DNA of 33,225 nt from Acidobacteriota bacterium (GTDB taxonomy: Bacteria > Acidobacteriota > Terriglobia > Acidiferrales > UBA7541): NCBI GenBank assembly GCA_021832085.1, contig JAKBLM010000047.1:1-33225 (forward strand). Direction: 5' to 3'. Below are positions 8,025 to 16,081 of the stretch, one piece after another. A model generated the notes under the pieces. That model did not search any database and was not told where the DNA came from. It saw nothing but the letters and a program-made list of their open reading frames with translations. The position numbers and the translations under genes were made by a program. The stretch's first letter is position 1; the number at the start of each line of letters is the position of its first letter.

Positions 8025-9317
8025 ATGGCGACGGTCACCCGGGCCCCTCTTCCCACTCGCATGCCGCCGCGCGAGGACCTGAATCCCTTTCACATTGCCC
8101 AACTCCAGTTCGACATGGCCGCGGAGTTTCTCAAGCTGGATCCGGCGCTGCGGCAGCTGCTGCGCACGCCTCGTCGCGTGCTCGAAGTCGCCGTGCCGGT
8201 GGAAATGGACAATGGCCAAACCCGAATCTTCACCGGCTATCGGGTGCACCACAACGTGGCGCGAGGTCCGGGCAAGGGCGGCCTACGCTACCACCCGAAC
8301 GTCTCGCTCGACGAAGTGAAGGGGCTGGCGGCCTGGATGAGCTGGAAATGCGCCACGGTCAACATCCCCTTCGGCGGGGCGAAGGGAGGGGTGATCTGCG
8401 ATCCCAAGCGCATGAGCAAGGGTGAACTGGAACGCATGACGCGGCGCTACGTTTGCGAAATCCTGCCGTTGATCGGCCCGGAAATCGATATTCCCGCTCC
8501 AGACGTTTACACCGATTCGCAGACCATGGCGTGGATTATGGACACCTATTCAGCGCTGGTGGGCCACGCGGCCCCGGCCGTCGTAACCGGCAAGCCGATT
8601 TCGCTTGGCGGCTCGCAGGGCCGCAAGGAAGCTACCGCTCGCGGCCTGGTCGCCGTCGCCGAGGAGGCTTGCAAGCTGAAGAGAATTCCCCTGCGCAGCG
8701 CGACGATTGCCATTCAAGGCTTTGGCAACGTCGGCTCGAGTGCGTGCCGTCTGTTTACCGAGCGGAAGGCAAAAGTCGTGGCCATCAGCGATTCCAGGGG
8801 CGGCGTATACAGTGGCCGCGGCATCGACCCGCTTCGCGCTTGCCGCTATAAGGACCGTACCGGCACCGTCGTCGGCATGCCCGGCACCTCGCGCCTGAGC
8901 AACGACGAACTTCTGGCGCTCAAGTGCGACATCCTGATCCCCGCGGCGCTCGAAAACGTCATCACCCTGGCCAATGCCGACCAGGTGAAAGCCCGCATCC
9001 TGATCGAGGCCGCCAACGGCCCCACCACACCGCACGCGGACGAGGTGCTGCATCGCCGCGGCATCTTCGCCGTGCCCGACATCCTGGCCAACGCCGGCGG
9101 GGTCACCGTCAGCTATTTCGAATGGGTGCAGAACCGGCAGAGCTATTCGTGGACCGAGAGCGAAGTGAACAGCCAGCTGGAAGCAATCATGCGCCGCGCT
9201 TTTGCGGATGTGGTTTCGGCCATGCAGAAATACCACGCTCACTTTCGCCAAGCCGCCCACATCCTCGCCATCGGCCGCGTGGCCGAAGCCGCCACCACCC
9301 GCGGCTTCTTCCCATAA
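8025..9317 (+). CDS. Glutamate dehydrogenase (Glu/Leu/Phe/Val family)
   Basis: The 430-aa enzyme catalyses reversible oxidative deamination of glutamate to 2-oxoglutarate, linking nitrogen and carbon metabolism. The substrate-binding and catalytic region has GPGKGGLRYHP, a WMSWKCATVNIPFGGAKGG segment with the active-site Lys, and the conserved PAPDVYTD. The Rossmann nucleotide-binding domain has AIQGFGNVGSSACRLF. Length matches the hexameric GdhA/RocG class. ATG 8025 is preceded by a strong AAGGAGGAG Shine-Dalgarno (8011-8019); the open frame extends upstream through the previous gene but lacks family similarity there. Cofactor preference (NAD or NADP) is not assigned. Confidence 0.94.
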   Translation: MATVTRAPLPTRMPPREDLNPFHIAQLQFDMAAEFLKLDPALRQLLRTPRRVLEVAVPVEMDNGQTRIFTGYRVHHNVARGPGKGGLRYHPNVSLDEVKGLAAWMSWKCATVNIPFGGAKGGVICDPKRMSKGELERMTRRYVCEILPLIGPEIDIPAPDVYTDSQTMAWIMDTYSALVGHAAPAVVTGKPISLGGSQGRKEATARGLVAVAEEACKLKRIPLRSATIAIQGFGNVGSSACRLFTERKAKVVAISDSRGGVYSGRGIDPLRACRYKDRTGTVVGMPGTSRLSNDELLALKCDILIPAALENVITLANADQVKARILIEAANGPTTPHADEVLHRRGIFAVPDILANAGGVTVSYFEWVQNRQSYSWTESEVNSQLEAIMRRAFADVVSAMQKYHAHFRQAAHILAIGRVAEAATTRGFFP

Positions 9318-9390
9318 GCGGGATCTCGCCCCAGAGGGCGCCGGCGAGCGCGGAATTGTCGCGCTAAACCGGCGACAGTGAAATTTTGCC

Positions 9391-9419
9391 TTGCACTCCG
9401 CCGAGCATCTTCTTACAGT
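9391..9419 (+). promoter_or_regulatory. Candidate sigma-70-type promoter for thiD
   Basis: TTGCAC (9391-9396) and TACAGT (9414-9419) are separated by 17 bp and lie about 27 bp before the TTG start. The match to consensus is partial. No TPP riboswitch core was seen in the leader. Confidence 0.35.
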
Positions 9420-9445
9420 TCACTTTGAGTGGAGGCGAGAGAGCA

Positions 9446-10321
9446 TTGGCGAACAATTCCATGGCCCCGCCCGTCCTGCTCTCCGTGGCAGGATTTGACC
9501 CGTCTTGCGGCGCGGGCATCGCCGCCGACCTGAAAACATTTGCCGTACTCGACTGCTACGGGGTAGCGGCAATCACCGCGCTGACGGTGCAATCGACGCA
9601 GGGAGTCAAGGCAGTCGAGCCGGTCAGCCCTGCCGTTTTGCGGGCGCAGCTGGACACCCTCGCGGAAGATCTGGAGATTGCCGCCGTGAAAATCGGCATG
9701 CTGGCCAACCGGGACAATGCCGCCGTGGTCGCGGAGTTTCTCGACCGGACCGCTCTAGCCCGCGTGGTGCTCGATCCGGTGGCCAAGCCTTCCAGCGGCG
9801 GACCGGAGCTGCTCGACGCGGAGGGCCTGAAATTCCTGCGCGAGGAACTGATCAAGCGCGCTGCCGTTATCACACCAAATATCGAGGAAGCTGAACTGCT
9901 CACCGGCATCGAGGTTCGCGATTTGGCGGGAATGAAGAGCGCGGCGCAAAAGCTTGTGGAGATGGGCGCCCGTGCCGCCATCGTCAAGGGCGGCCACATG
10001 GAGAAACCGATTGACGTGCTCTTCGACGGCAGCGAAATCGTCACCTTCGGCGGCGACCAGATAAAGAGCGGACACACCCACGGGACCGGCTGCACGTTTT
10101 CCTCGGCCATCGCTGCGCAGCTGGCCGGCGGCCGGCCACTCGCCGAAGCGACGACGTTGGCCAAGGCCTACGTCACCAAAGCGATCGAGCACGGCTTTGC
10201 GATTGGCAAAGGGCCCGGACCGGTTAACCCCTTCTATCGCTTCCGCCAGGATCCGGCCGGGCGCACTGTGCGCACCGATCTCCACACCATGCATCCTGCC
10301 GTCGAGCCTACCCTCCGTTAG
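9446..10321 (+). CDS. thiD: Hydroxymethylpyrimidine/phosphomethylpyrimidine kinase
   Basis: The product phosphorylates HMP and then HMP-phosphate to HMP-PP, the pyrimidine half of thiamine. Ribokinase-fold motifs are visible: SVAGFDPSCGAGIAADLKT near the N-terminus, ITPNIEEAELLTG in the middle, and a nucleotide-site HTHGTGCTFSSAIA. The start is uncertain. TTG 9446 has a GGAGG (9431-9435) at 10-nt spacing and gives 291 aa. ATG 9461 sits 25 nt from that GGAGG and gives 286 aa, closer to the usual N-terminus. The gene stands alone without thiE or thiC. I did not see the C-terminal TenA- or ThiN-type extensions found in some ThiD proteins. Confidence 0.92.
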   Translation: MANNSMAPPVLLSVAGFDPSCGAGIAADLKTFAVLDCYGVAAITALTVQSTQGVKAVEPVSPAVLRAQLDTLAEDLEIAAVKIGMLANRDNAAVVAEFLDRTALARVVLDPVAKPSSGGPELLDAEGLKFLREELIKRAAVITPNIEEAELLTGIEVRDLAGMKSAAQKLVEMGARAAIVKGGHMEKPIDVLFDGSEIVTFGGDQIKSGHTHGTGCTFSSAIAAQLAGGRPLAEATTLAKAYVTKAIEHGFAIGKGPGPVNPFYRFRQDPAGRTVRTDLHTMHPAVEPTLR

Positions 10322-10420
10322 CCAAGTTTCTCGCAACCCAGCCCATGACGAATCATGCGGCGATTCGTTTGCCGCAAAAATCCTGGCGGGGCCGATGGTG
10401 GCGTAAGCCCGGGGAGCGGC

Positions 10421-11242
10421 TCAGTGTGAAGCGGCTGGAGGCGGGAGCGTCGGCTTGTCCGGATGAAAATCGGTTGACCGGATAATCAGTCGAATTGGCA
10501 CCTGATTACCGCTTACCTCGATGTGGTCGTCGGAACGAATATAGACGGGGAACCAGTATTTTCCGTCGATGTCCCCCCGGTAGGTATCGAAAAACGTGAA
10601 CGGCAATGAGCCTTTGGACCGACGCTGGCCGTCGACGAACTGCCCGTAGCTCTTGACGATCGCGAAATCCTTGGCGTCGACCCAGATCAGACCGGAAAAA
10701 GAGGGTTGACCGGCAACCACCTTTTTCGGCTCGACGCGAAACACGTAAGTATTCAATTTGTCCAATTCCTGGGTGCCGCGATAGAAGAAGTTGTAGTGGC
10801 TGGCGGCAGAGCCGGCTAGCGGGAAGAAGGGCATTTCCGCGATCACTTCCAGGTCGAGGCTCGAGAGATGCAGATACTGAAGGGTCGAAGTGGTCTTGCC
10901 CAGAAGCCGTTCGTAGCGCTTGCCCTGCGGATTCAAAAACAATTCCACCTTGACGCCGTAGGATCCGGTCGGCCCATCGTTCCGACCATCCAATTCCTCG
11001 ACGTAGATCGTTTGCAGGTAGCCGAACTTTTTGAAGGCGGCTTCATATTTGGCGTCGTTGGCGGCAAAGCGCTGAACGATCTGCTGGGTGGGTATTGGCG
11101 GAGGCGCCACTTCGGGATGAAGCGGAATCTGCTCGATGCTCGAAGACGCGGATGGGGCCGGGTGAATCGGGCCGACCTGTTGGGCCCGCGCCGCGCCCGC
11201 CGCGAGCAGGAGGATCACGGAAAGTTCCAGGAATCGTCTCAT
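10421..11242 (-). CDS. Exported LolA-like/outer-membrane-lipoprotein-sorting-like protein
   Basis: The 273-aa protein carries a clear signal peptide (residues 1-21, ending AAGAARAQ). A beta-rich domain follows, with features such as YIRSDDHIEV and GDIDGKYWFPVYIR. The phrases LIWVDAKDFAIVKSYGQFVD and GKYWFPV resemble the half-barrel LolA/LolB-type proteins common in Acidobacteriota that read a lipid or hydrophobic cargo. I infer a periplasmic or outer-membrane role, but no specific substrate. The start ending at 11242 is chosen because it directly begins the signal sequence and has AAAGG upstream; the longer frame to 11395 overlaps the acyP promoter. It is divergent from acyP. Confidence 0.65.
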   Translation of the reverse strand: MRRFLELSVILLLAAGAARAQQVGPIHPAPSASSSIEQIPLHPEVAPPPIPTQQIVQRFAANDAKYEAAFKKFGYLQTIYVEELDGRNDGPTGSYGVKVELFLNPQGKRYERLLGKTTSTLQYLHLSSLDLEVIAEMPFFPLAGSAASHYNFFYRGTQELDKLNTYVFRVEPKKVVAGQPSFSGLIWVDAKDFAIVKSYGQFVDGQRRSKGSLPFTFFDTYRGDIDGKYWFPVYIRSDDHIEVSGNQVPIRLIIRSTDFHPDKPTLPPPAASH

Positions 11243-11352
11243 AGAAACCTTTCGATACGATTCTCGCATATCCGGGCCGGCCGCGCCTCCCGCCCCTGTG
11301 CACGGGAGGGTTGCCCGTGGGGCAATCCTTCCCGGTGGCGAGAGCCCGGCTC

Positions 11353-11361
11353 TGGTAAAAT
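11353..11361 (+). promoter_or_regulatory. Candidate extended -10 promoter for acyP-apt
   Basis: TGGTAAAAT gives an extended -10 (TG-N-TAAAAT) 32 bp before the acyP start. No convincing -35 was seen. Confidence 0.3.
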
Positions 11362-11393
11362 CCTTGGCTTGTGGCGTGCCAGGAGTTTTGCCC

Positions 11394-11693
11394 ATGACGG
11401 ATGAGCTTCGGATCGCCAGGACCTATTACGTGAGCGGTTCGGTGCAAGGGGTCGGCTTTCGTCAGTTTACCCTGCGGGCCGCGCGGGCGCTCGGCGTCGC
11501 CGGCTATGCCAAGAACCTCCGCGACGGACGAGTGGAAATCTACGCGATCGGCCCCCCCGAGCAACTCAAGACCTTTCGACAGAAGATCGAGCTCGGCCCG
11601 CCGGCCGCCGCCGTGTGGGAAGTGACCGAGGAGCCGGCCCAGCTGTTGCCCCGTTATGGTGGGGAGTTTTCGATCGAACACGAGGGTTGGTGA
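11394..11693 (+). CDS. acyP: Acylphosphatase
   Basis: This small 99-aa alpha/beta enzyme hydrolyses carboxyl-phosphate bonds of acylphosphates. The phosphate-binding loop SVQGVGFRQF contains the catalytic Arg, and the catalytic Asn lies in YAKNLRDGRVEIYA. Length is typical for the family. ATG 11394 has CCAGGAG nearby upstream. apt begins 13 bp after its stop, so the two are likely one transcript. Confidence 0.93.
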   Translation: MTDELRIARTYYVSGSVQGVGFRQFTLRAARALGVAGYAKNLRDGRVEIYAIGPPEQLKTFRQKIELGPPAAAVWEVTEEPAQLLPRYGGEFSIEHEGW

Positions 11694-11706
11694 GCAAAGG
11701 AGTGGA

Positions 11707-12228
11707 ATGGACGAGCTGAAAAAGCTGATTCGGGAAGTTCCCGATTATCCGAAACCGGGCATCCTGTTTTACGACCTGACCACGCTCTTCCAGGATCGCC
11801 AGGGTTTCCGCGCGTTGATGGAGGCGATGCTCAATCACTACCGCTCATCGCGCGTCGATGTGGTGGCAGGGATCGAAGCCCGTGGATTTGTAATTGCTCC
11901 GGTGCTGGCCTACGAACTTGGCGCGGGTTTCGTCCCGGTCCGCAAGCCGGGCAAGCTGCCCTGGAAGACGGCCCAAATCCGGTACCAACTGGAATACGGC
12001 TCCGACGGCCTGGAAATTCATGAGGATGCCATTCGCCGCGGGCAGCGCGTGCTGATCGTCGACGATCTGCTCGCCACCGGGGGTACGGCTCAAGCCACCG
12101 TCCATCTGGCCCGGCAATTGGGCGGGGAGGTTGTCGGAGCGTGCTTCGCGGTGGAGCTGACGTTCCTCAAGGGCCGCTCGAAGCTCGACGGCATCGACAT
12201 CTTCTCGCTGCTCAGCTACGACAAATAG
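11707..12228 (+). CDS. apt: Adenine phosphoribosyltransferase
   Basis: The 173-aa enzyme salvages adenine to AMP using PRPP. The PRPP-binding signature RVLIVDDLLATGGTAQA is intact. The N-terminal IREVPDYPKPGILFYDLTTL segment and GIEARGFVIAP are typical of Apt rather than of other type I phosphoribosyltransferases. ATG 11707 follows AAAGGAG at 11696-11702. It lies just downstream of acyP in the same direction and converges with rlmB. Confidence 0.95.
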   Translation: MDELKKLIREVPDYPKPGILFYDLTTLFQDRQGFRALMEAMLNHYRSSRVDVVAGIEARGFVIAPVLAYELGAGFVPVRKPGKLPWKTAQIRYQLEYGSDGLEIHEDAIRRGQRVLIVDDLLATGGTAQATVHLARQLGGEVVGACFAVELTFLKGRSKLDGIDIFSLLSYDK

Positions 12229-12317
12229 CCCAACGGCGCCTATGGATTTCCCGAGGCTCCCCGGAAAGACTTTCCGGCCTGGCTGACAGGCTACAAGCCC
12301 GCGCGTTCGAATGCCAA

Positions 12318-13067
12318 TCAGGGCGTCTCGCGTGCCTTCGCCGCCTTCTCCATTCGCTGACGCACAACCTCGAAGAGCACCACGCCCGCTGCCACCGAGA
12401 CGTTCAGCGATCGCACCGGTCCGACCGTCGGGATCGAGACGAGCCAATCGCACTGCTTCCGGGTAAGCTCGTGAAGGCCCTTGCCTTCGCCGCCCAGCAC
12501 CAGCGCGATCGACGCGGTATAGTCGATGCCCGTATGCCGCTCCGCGGCGCGCTCGTCGAGCCCCACGAGCCAATAGTTCGACGCCTTCAACTGCTCCATT
12601 GCGCGCACAAGGTTTTTCACCCGCGCCACCGGCAGATGTTCGAGTGCTCCGGCCGCCGTTTGCGCCACCGTCTCCGTGAGGCCGGCGGCGCGGCGCTCCG
12701 GAATCACGAGCCCGTCGGCGCCGGCGGCGAGCGCGGTACGCACGATCGCGCCGAGATTCCGTGGATCTTCCACGCCGTCGAGGAGCACGATCAATCCGGG
12801 CCGTTGCGCCCGCTCCAGCAGGTCCTCGAGTTCCCAGGCGCCCTTGGCCGCCGCCAGGGCCACCACGCCCTGATGGTGGCTGCTGCCGGCCAGCCGATCG
12901 AGCTGCTGGCGGTTTTCAAAACGCACCGGGACCCCGCGCCGGCGAGCCAGTTCGATTATCTCTTCGATCCTTTCGCCATGCCGACCCTGCGCCACCACCA
13001 CACGCTCGAGCACAGCGCCGGCGGCCAGCGCTTCCCGCACAGCGTGAATGCCGATCAGTTTGTTCAT
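12318..13067 (-). CDS. rlmB: 23S rRNA (guanosine-2'-O-)-methyltransferase RlmB-type
   Basis: The 249-aa SPOUT-family enzyme is expected to 2'-O-methylate G2251 in 23S rRNA using SAM. Three SPOUT motifs are visible: DPRNLGAIVRTALAAGADG (motif 1), ALVLGGEGKGL (motif 2) and IPTVGPVRSLNVSVAAG (motif 3, part of the knot). An N-terminal substrate-binding domain begins with GIHAVREAL. The gene follows the GltX-domain gene by only 9 bp on the same strand, so the two are probably co-expressed. RlmB is the best match, but paralogues of the TrmH group with other rRNA or tRNA targets cannot be fully excluded. Confidence 0.9.
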   Translation of the reverse strand: MNKLIGIHAVREALAAGAVLERVVVAQGRHGERIEEIIELARRRGVPVRFENRQQLDRLAGSSHHQGVVALAAAKGAWELEDLLERAQRPGLIVLLDGVEDPRNLGAIVRTALAAGADGLVIPERRAAGLTETVAQTAAGALEHLPVARVKNLVRAMEQLKASNYWLVGLDERAAERHTGIDYTASIALVLGGEGKGLHELTRKQCDWLVSIPTVGPVRSLNVSVAAGVVLFEVVRQRMEKAAKARETP

Positions 13068-13076
13068 GAGTAGCCT

Positions 13077-13652
13077 TCAATCGAGCCGCGTGCAAAATTC
13101 GAGCATGCGTTCGCGGGTCCCTTTCACCCTTGCCGCAAACGGCAACTGGGCCCCAAGATCCAGAAGCAAAATGACCCGGTCCATCTCGCCGCCGCCGGCC
13201 CGGCCGGCAAGCGCCAGGCGCAGGGGATGGAACAGCTCGCGCCCGCCGTAACCCGTCCGCTGCCTCACTCGATCGAAAATCTCCTTCAGCCGGTCGGAAT
13301 CGATAGCCGAGCCGGCGAGCACTTCCCTTCCCAGCTCGCGGATTACGGACCGGGCCCCTGCCCGGCCGAGCACGATCTGGGCATCGGTCGAATCGAGGAT
13401 CTCCTGGGCGTCGTAATGGAAGACCAGTTCGAGTAGCGAGCTCAGCTCCTCGGGGCCGCTCACTTGCGGACCCAGGAGCTGCGCGGCGCGGGCCAGCCAG
13501 GCCTGGAACTCGGCCGGGGCTTGCTCGGCCGCGAGCCCCGTCCACCCGTGCTCGCGCAACCGGCGAGCGACGTCGTCAGGGCTGATGCGCTCGACGGCAG
13601 GAGGACTTGCGGCAAGCGCATGCGACGCCAGATTTTCTTCGTCACCCGTCAC
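13077..13652 (-). CDS. Stand-alone glutamyl-tRNA synthetase anticodon-binding-domain-like protein
   Basis: The 191-aa protein matches the C-terminal anticodon-binding cage of class I glutamyl-tRNA synthetase, most clearly in TGYGGRELFHPLRLALAGR, the counterpart of the GltX signature near its C-terminus. A helical part (about 60-130) precedes it. No HIGH or KMSKS catalytic motif exists, and no room for a catalytic domain is available in the neighbouring sequence. The apparent start is GTG (codon ending at 13652). It lies 9 bp upstream of rlmB. It could bind tRNA or rRNA, or be a remnant of a GltX paralogue, but the open frame and tight operon spacing argue that it is functional. Confidence 0.72.
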   Translation of the reverse strand: MTGDEENLASHALAASPPAVERISPDDVARRLREHGWTGLAAEQAPAEFQAWLARAAQLLGPQVSGPEELSSLLELVFHYDAQEILDSTDAQIVLGRAGARSVIRELGREVLAGSAIDSDRLKEIFDRVRQRTGYGGRELFHPLRLALAGRAGGGEMDRVILLLDLGAQLPFAARVKGTRERMLEFCTRLD

Positions 13653-13760
13653 GTGTTCATTCTACCCCGCTTGCACAGGGGTGAACCCCAGCAGCACCAA
13701 GCGCAAAGGGAAAGTGTCCCGGTAATTTGCATCTTCGCGCATGGCGGAGACTGGAAAGGC

Positions 13761-13787
13761 CCACGGCCTGAACGGCACCGGCCGTGG
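13761..13787 (-). terminator. Possible hairpin terminator after ispF
   Basis: CCACGGCC (13761-13768) pairs perfectly with GGCCGTGG (13780-13787), downstream of ispF on the minus strand. Only a short TTT follows on that strand, so this is a weak terminator call. Confidence 0.35.
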
Positions 13788-13833
13788 CTGTCAAGGCGTT
13801 GCTCGGCAAACGGAGAGATGGGTTGACGGAGGG

Positions 13834-14337
13834 TCAGGCGGTAAGGGCGGCAACGACTTGCGCGGCAATGGCTTCGCCGCGACCCAATTCGCCGAGGCCT
13901 TCATTCGTTTTGGCTTTCAAGTTGATCAGCTCAGGCGTAATGCCGAGCGAGCCGGCGAGCGCCGCGCGCATGGCGGGAAAGCGCGGGCCGAGTTTCGGCC
14001 GCTCGACAATGACCACAGCGTCGATCCAGGCGATCCGCAGGCCGCGTTCGGCGAGCATCGCTGCCGTCCGCTCGAGGAAGAGGAGGCTCGAAACGCCCTT
14101 CCAGCGGGGATCGTTATCGGGGAAATGGGTGCCAATATCGCCGAGTCCTGCCGCGCCGAGCAGGGCGTCGCAGAGGGCATGCGCCAAGGCGTCGCCATCG
14201 GAATGGCCCACCGGGCCGCGATCGGCCTCGATTTCAATGCCGCCGAGAACGAACCGCCGGCCGCGTTCGAGGCGGTGCACATCGTAGCCGATGCCCACGC
14301 GCGAAACGGCCGAAAGCGGCGGATTGGAGGGGTTCAT
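13834..14337 (-). CDS. ispF: 2-C-methyl-D-erythritol 2,4-cyclodiphosphate synthase
   Basis: The 167-aa enzyme makes MEcPP from CDP-ME 2-phosphate in the MEP isoprenoid pathway, releasing CMP. The metal-binding set Asp19, His21 (GIGYDVHRL) and His53 (LAHALCDALLGA) is present, as are GHSDGDALAHA and the C-terminal KAKTNEGLGELGRGEAIAA. Length is typical. It overlaps the 3' end of ispD by 4 bp (ATGA), a classic ispDF arrangement with translational coupling. Confidence 0.96.
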   Translation of the reverse strand: MNPSNPPLSAVSRVGIGYDVHRLERGRRFVLGGIEIEADRGPVGHSDGDALAHALCDALLGAAGLGDIGTHFPDNDPRWKGVSSLLFLERTAAMLAERGLRIAWIDAVVIVERPKLGPRFPAMRAALAGSLGITPELINLKAKTNEGLGELGRGEAIAAQVVAALTA

Positions 14338-15053
14338 TGCGACGAGCGTTCCTGCTCCAGGTAAAAGCGGGCGAGCGCCATATCGGAGGGACGAGTAATT
14401 TTCAGGTTGCGCTCCGATCCAAGGACGACGTGCACGGTGCGGCCGAGGCGCTCGACCAAGGCCGCCTCGTCGGAAGCGGTTATGCCGTCCTGCTCGGCGA
14501 GGGCATAGGCCTCGCGCAGCAGCTTGGTGGAAAAGACCTGGGGGGTCTGGGCCAGCACAATGCGCTCGCGCGGAATCGTCGCGGTAATCAGCGCCGCATC
14601 TTCAGGCAGGCTGGCGCGCTTGACTTCCTTGACGGTGTCGATCGCCGGGACACCGACGATCGCCGCCCCGCAAGCCCGCGCCTCGGCCACCACCCGCTCC
14701 ACCATCTCGCGCGTCACAAAGGGCCGCACCGCGTCGTGGACGGCCACCAACTCCACTTCGTCGGAAATCTGGGCCAGTGCCCGGCCCACAGATTCCTGGC
14801 GCGTCTCGCCGCCGGCGACTACCTGCACTGGCCTTCCGAGGTCCTCTTCGGCCAAGCGCTCGCGAAGGGCCTCGACGTGTTCCTCGGGCGAAGCAATCCA
14901 GAATTCGGTGAGCAGCGGGCTGGCGGCCAGCCGCCGCAGCGTGAAGACAAGGATCGGCACGCCGTCCAGTTCCAGGAACTGCTTCGGCATTCCCGAACCC
15001 ATCCGCGTGCCCATGCCGGCCGCGGCAACGATGGCTGCGATCCGATTCATCAA
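14334..15053 (-). CDS. ispD: 2-C-methyl-D-erythritol 4-phosphate cytidylyltransferase
   Basis: The 239-aa enzyme transfers CMP from CTP onto MEP, step three of the MEP pathway. The nucleotide-binding N-terminus AAAGMGTRMGSGMPKQF and the middle motif VAVHDAVRPFVTREMVE are diagnostic, and TQTPQVF is present in the slightly altered form AQTPQVF. Length fits the family. Starts MM (ending 15053 or 15050) are equivalent. It is divergent from maf and coupled to ispF downstream. Confidence 0.96.
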   Translation of the reverse strand: MMNRIAAIVAAAGMGTRMGSGMPKQFLELDGVPILVFTLRRLAASPLLTEFWIASPEEHVEALRERLAEEDLGRPVQVVAGGETRQESVGRALAQISDEVELVAVHDAVRPFVTREMVERVVAEARACGAAIVGVPAIDTVKEVKRASLPEDAALITATIPRERIVLAQTPQVFSTKLLREAYALAEQDGITASDEAALVERLGRTVHVVLGSERNLKITRPSDMALARFYLEQERSSQ

Positions 15054-15168
15054 GGGTCAAAAAGTGTACCCCATTCGTGCCCGGAAAGGGAATCACGAAC
15101 GGCAAACGGCAGGCGCGCCATCAGGCCCCAGGGCTGGGTAGCCGGGGAAATCACGGCGAAAGTGCGGG

Positions 15169-15177
15169 TGGTAGAAT
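15169..15177 (+). promoter_or_regulatory. Candidate extended -10 promoter for maf
   Basis: TGG followed by TAGAAT (15172-15177) forms an extended -10 about 50 bp before the maf start. No clear -35 is visible. Confidence 0.3.
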
Positions 15178-15226
15178 TCGCTTTTTCTTGCAAACCCAGG
15201 GCATTGCAACCAGGGAAAAGATCTCG

Positions 15227-15808
15227 ATGAAGTTGATCCTCGCATCCAGTTCCCCGCGGCGCGCGGCCATTCTCGAAAACGCCGGGATTCGTTTCGAACG
15301 GCGACCAACGGAAATCGACGAGTCGCCGCTGGCGGGCGAATCGGCAGAGGATTCCGTCGTGCGCCTGGCGGAGGAAAAGGCGTGGAAAGTGTCGCGCGGA
15401 GTCGCCGGCCCGGCGATCGTCATCGGCGCCGATACTCTGGTCGTGCTCGATGGCGAGGTGATGGCGAAACCGAGGTCGGCGGAGGAAGCGCGAGAAATGC
15501 TGCGGCGTTTATCGGGCCGTACGCACACCGTCACAACGGGAATCGCGGCGCTGCGCTTGCCCGACGGGACCACGGTGCGGGGCGCCGAGCACACCGCAGT
15601 GACTTTCGCAACCCTTTCCGAGAACGAAATCGATGCCTACGTTGCCACTGGCGAGCCGATGGACAAGGCAGGAGCTTACGGGGTTCAAGAGCGCGCTGGC
15701 CGGTTCGTCATGCGGATCGAGGGATGCTACTTCAACGTGGTGGGACTGCCGCTGGCTCGCCTCTACGCCATGCTGAAGGAACTGGGCTGGCAGGCAGATT
15801 CAGAATAG
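15227..15808 (+). CDS. maf: Maf family nucleoside triphosphate pyrophosphatase
   Basis: The 193-aa protein belongs to the Maf/YhdE house-cleaning pyrophosphatases, which hydrolyse non-canonical or UTP/dTTP-type nucleotides to monophosphates. Conserved parts visible are LASSSPRRAAIL at the N-terminus, the metal- and catalysis-related IGADTLVVLDGEVMAKP, and DKAGAYGVQERAGRFV near the C-terminus. ATG 15227 is chosen at the conserved MKLILASSSPRR start; a longer in-frame extension to 15077 has no family similarity. It converges with tatA. Confidence 0.94.
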   Translation: MKLILASSSPRRAAILENAGIRFERRPTEIDESPLAGESAEDSVVRLAEEKAWKVSRGVAGPAIVIGADTLVVLDGEVMAKPRSAEEAREMLRRLSGRTHTVTTGIAALRLPDGTTVRGAEHTAVTFATLSENEIDAYVATGEPMDKAGAYGVQERAGRFVMRIEGCYFNVVGLPLARLYAMLKELGWQADSE

Positions 15809-15839
15809 GCTTGCAAGGAAGGAGGAAAACCGAACCGGG

Positions 15840-16040
15840 CTACTTCCTTTCCTGTGTCTGCTGGCTTTGGACGGGAGTCTCGGTGTGCGCCGGCGGAGTG
15901 GCCGTCGAATCGCGCATTCCTTCCTTGAACTCCCTCACGCCCTGGCCCAGGCCGCGCATCATTTCGGGGATCTTCTTGCCGCCGAAAAGTAGCAGGATGA
16001 TCAGCAGAATAATCAAAATGTGAACCGGGCTGATATCCAT
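15840..16040 (-). CDS. tatA: Twin-arginine translocase TatA/TatE-type subunit
   Basis: The 66-aa protein has one N-terminal transmembrane helix (about 5-20), the FGGKKIPEMMRGLGQGVREF hinge and amphipathic helix typical of TatA, and a charged tail. TatA forms the oligomeric pore element that moves folded, RR-signal proteins across the inner membrane. TatB and TatC are not nearby. A strong GGGAGG precedes the start. It lies 41 bp downstream of selB on the same strand and may share its transcript. Confidence 0.9.
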   Translation of the reverse strand: MDISPVHILIILLIILLLFGGKKIPEMMRGLGQGVREFKEGMRDSTATPPAHTETPVQSQQTQERK

Positions 16041-16081
16041 AAAATCCTCCCGGCGCCAACAATCGCAAGAAAGCGCCGCAG

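Noticed and set aside
9318..9445. Leader of thiD considered for a TPP riboswitch
   Set aside because: The thi-box core (CUGAGA and GAUCUGG-like elements) is absent.
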